Shown piece by piece: positions 63,231 to 64,000 of a stretch of DNA of 64,000 nt. This DNA comes from Roseiarcus sp963758335 (GTDB lineage: Bacteria > Pseudomonadota > Alphaproteobacteria > Rhizobiales > Beijerinckiaceae). Under the pieces are notes generated by a model, which searched no databases, had not been told where the DNA came from, and saw only the letters and a list, made by a program, of their open reading frames with translations. The first letter of the stretch is position 1. Each line of letters begins with the position of its first letter. Where the stretch lies: contig CAVWVF010000004.1 of the NCBI GenBank assembly GCA_963758335.1, positions 1,674,001 through 1,738,000 on the forward strand, given 5' to 3'. The position numbers and the translations under genes were made by a program.

Positions 63231-64000
63231 ATGACAGACCCCGCCGAAGACTATACCAAGTGGATTGGCCAAGCAGAGGTCCTCGAAGATGACATCAGTC
63301 TGGCTCCGGCCCTGGCGGCGGCTGCGGCCCTAGACGATACCGTAACGCGGCTCGGCAAAGGGACCGCGCTGCCTCCGCTCTGGCACTGGTTCTACTTCCT
63401 GCCCAAGGCGCCCCAATCCATGCTCAGCAGCGACGGGCACCCGCAGCGTGGCGGCTTCATGCCGCCGATCCCTTATCCTAGGCGCATGTTCGCTGGGGCG
63501 CATCTGCGCTTTCATCGACCGCTCGTCATCGGTCAGCCAGCACGCCGCGAGGGCGTGATCCGCAACGTTGTTCAGAAGTCGGGGCGCAGCGGATCTCTCG
63601 CCTTCGTCACCGTCGGCTACAGTGTCCTTCAGCAAGGCGAAGTGTGCATTCACGAGGAGCAGGATATCGTCTATCGCGAGTTGGGGCCACCTGTCCCAGC
63701 TCCCCAGCCTGTTGAGCTGCCGCCCGTGCCGGAAGGCGCGTGGTCGCGCATGGTGGCGCCGGATACGCGGCTCTTGTTCCGCTTCTCGGCGCTCACATTC
63801 AACGCGCACCGCATCCATTACGACCGACCCTACGCGATGAGTGAGGAGGGCTATCCAGGACTGGTCGTCCATGGGCCGCTCACGGCAATCCTGCTTTCAG
63901 AATTGGTGCGCCACAACACGTCGATTGGCATAGCAGGTTTCAGTTTCCGGGGCCAGGCGCCGCTCTTCGACCTGGCGCCATTCCGCCTCGTCGGGAGGCC
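63231..64000 (+). CDS. meh: Mesaconyl-C4-CoA hydratase, 3' end outside the window
   Basis: An open frame from the ATG 63231 runs off the window after about 256 codons without a stop. It resembles FAS1-type/HTD2 dehydratases with N-terminal MaoC-like fold: LPPLWHWFYFLPKAPQSMLS, DGHPQRGGFMPPIPYPRRMF, FHRPLVIGQPARREGVIRNV, LFRFSALTFNAHRIHYDRPY and YPGLVVHGPLTAILLSELV with the hydratase Asn/His pair. Meh hydrates mesaconyl-C4-CoA to citramalyl-CoA, the substrate for the last Mcl step. The start is supported by AGGAGG about 10 bases upstream. It is divergent from smtA. Most relatives are about 280 residues, so little is missing. Confidence 0.85.
   Translation, partial: MTDPAEDYTKWIGQAEVLEDDISLAPALAAAAALDDTVTRLGKGTALPPLWHWFYFLPKAPQSMLSSDGHPQRGGFMPPIPYPRRMFAGAHLRFHRPLVIGQPARREGVIRNVVQKSGRSGSLAFVTVGYSVLQQGEVCIHEEQDIVYRELGPPVPAPQPVELPPVPEGAWSRMVAPDTRLLFRFSALTFNAHRIHYDRPYAMSEEGYPGLVVHGPLTAILLSELVRHNTSIGIAGFSFRGQAPLFDLAPFRLVGR

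Noticed and set aside
1..64000. CRISPR array or rRNA/tRNA genes
   Set aside because: No regularly spaced identical repeats with unique spacers, and no conserved rRNA segments or foldable tRNA, were seen on reading the window.

Overview
The window reads as a GC-rich alphaproteobacterial chromosome segment, probably Hyphomicrobiales. This is inferred from the gene families (HypX-type hydrogenase maturation, urea ABC transporter, class III cyclase with TPRs, LuxR solo) and not from any rRNA marker. No rRNA, tRNA or CRISPR array was seen. The segment mixes housekeeping operons with many insertion sequences and broken genes. Several frameshifts occur even in otherwise well-conserved genes, so read error must be kept in mind alongside real decay.

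Layout. 0.3-4.8 kb: two small hypothetical genes, a LuxR solo with the conserved acyl-homoserine-lactone pocket residues, an ArsR/SqrR-like repressor with a two-cysteine signature, and a divergent RND efflux pair whose pump gene is deleted and frameshifted. 5.1-6.6 kb: an IS110-family element with a long noncoding leader. 7.4-9.3 kb: an adenylate cyclase-TPR protein. 9.7-17.0 kb: NiFe hydrogenase maturation operon hypB-F-C-D-X-E (no hypA, no structural genes), with hypF frameshifted. 17-18 kb: a PpiC/EpsD-type lipoprotein. 18.3-33.6 kb: potassium uptake region. It holds a decayed kup, a truncated duplicate of the kdp leader-kdpF-kdpA start, a second kup scrap, a DUF2254 gene, an intact kdpFABC, an IS66 element, a kdpC tail remnant, and kdpDE. 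33.7-39.6 kb: urtABCDE urea transporter behind a sigma-54-type promoter.

39.6-54.5 kb is a mobile-element scrapyard. It contains an IS91 element with a tyrosine recombinase that has lost its catalytic tyrosine, and an IS1595 inserted into that IS91 with an 8-bp target duplication. It also contains an IS21 remnant, a rearranged IS1380 copy, tniB scraps, a truncated NDUFA9-like gene, an IS6 fragment, and a Tn5053/Tn7-like tniABQ transposon whose tniB is split by an IS21 element.

54.5-64 kb is the most interesting part. It carries a cluster for the second half of the 3-hydroxypropionate bi-cycle (glyoxylate assimilation): mch, mcl, mct, smtB and smtA on the minus strand, and meh divergent and running off the window edge. 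The order mch-mcl-mct-smt-smt-meh resembles my recollection of the Chloroflexus cluster. Together these enzymes would turn succinyl-CoA plus malate into glyoxylate and acetyl-CoA, and then glyoxylate plus propionyl-CoA into pyruvate and acetyl-CoA. The mct gene is cleanly interrupted by an IS1380 element with a 5-bp target duplication; removing the element restores a perfect 416-codon frame. A second element (IS5 family) sits between mcl and mch. The cluster therefore looks complete in gene content but recently inactivated at the CoA-transfer step.
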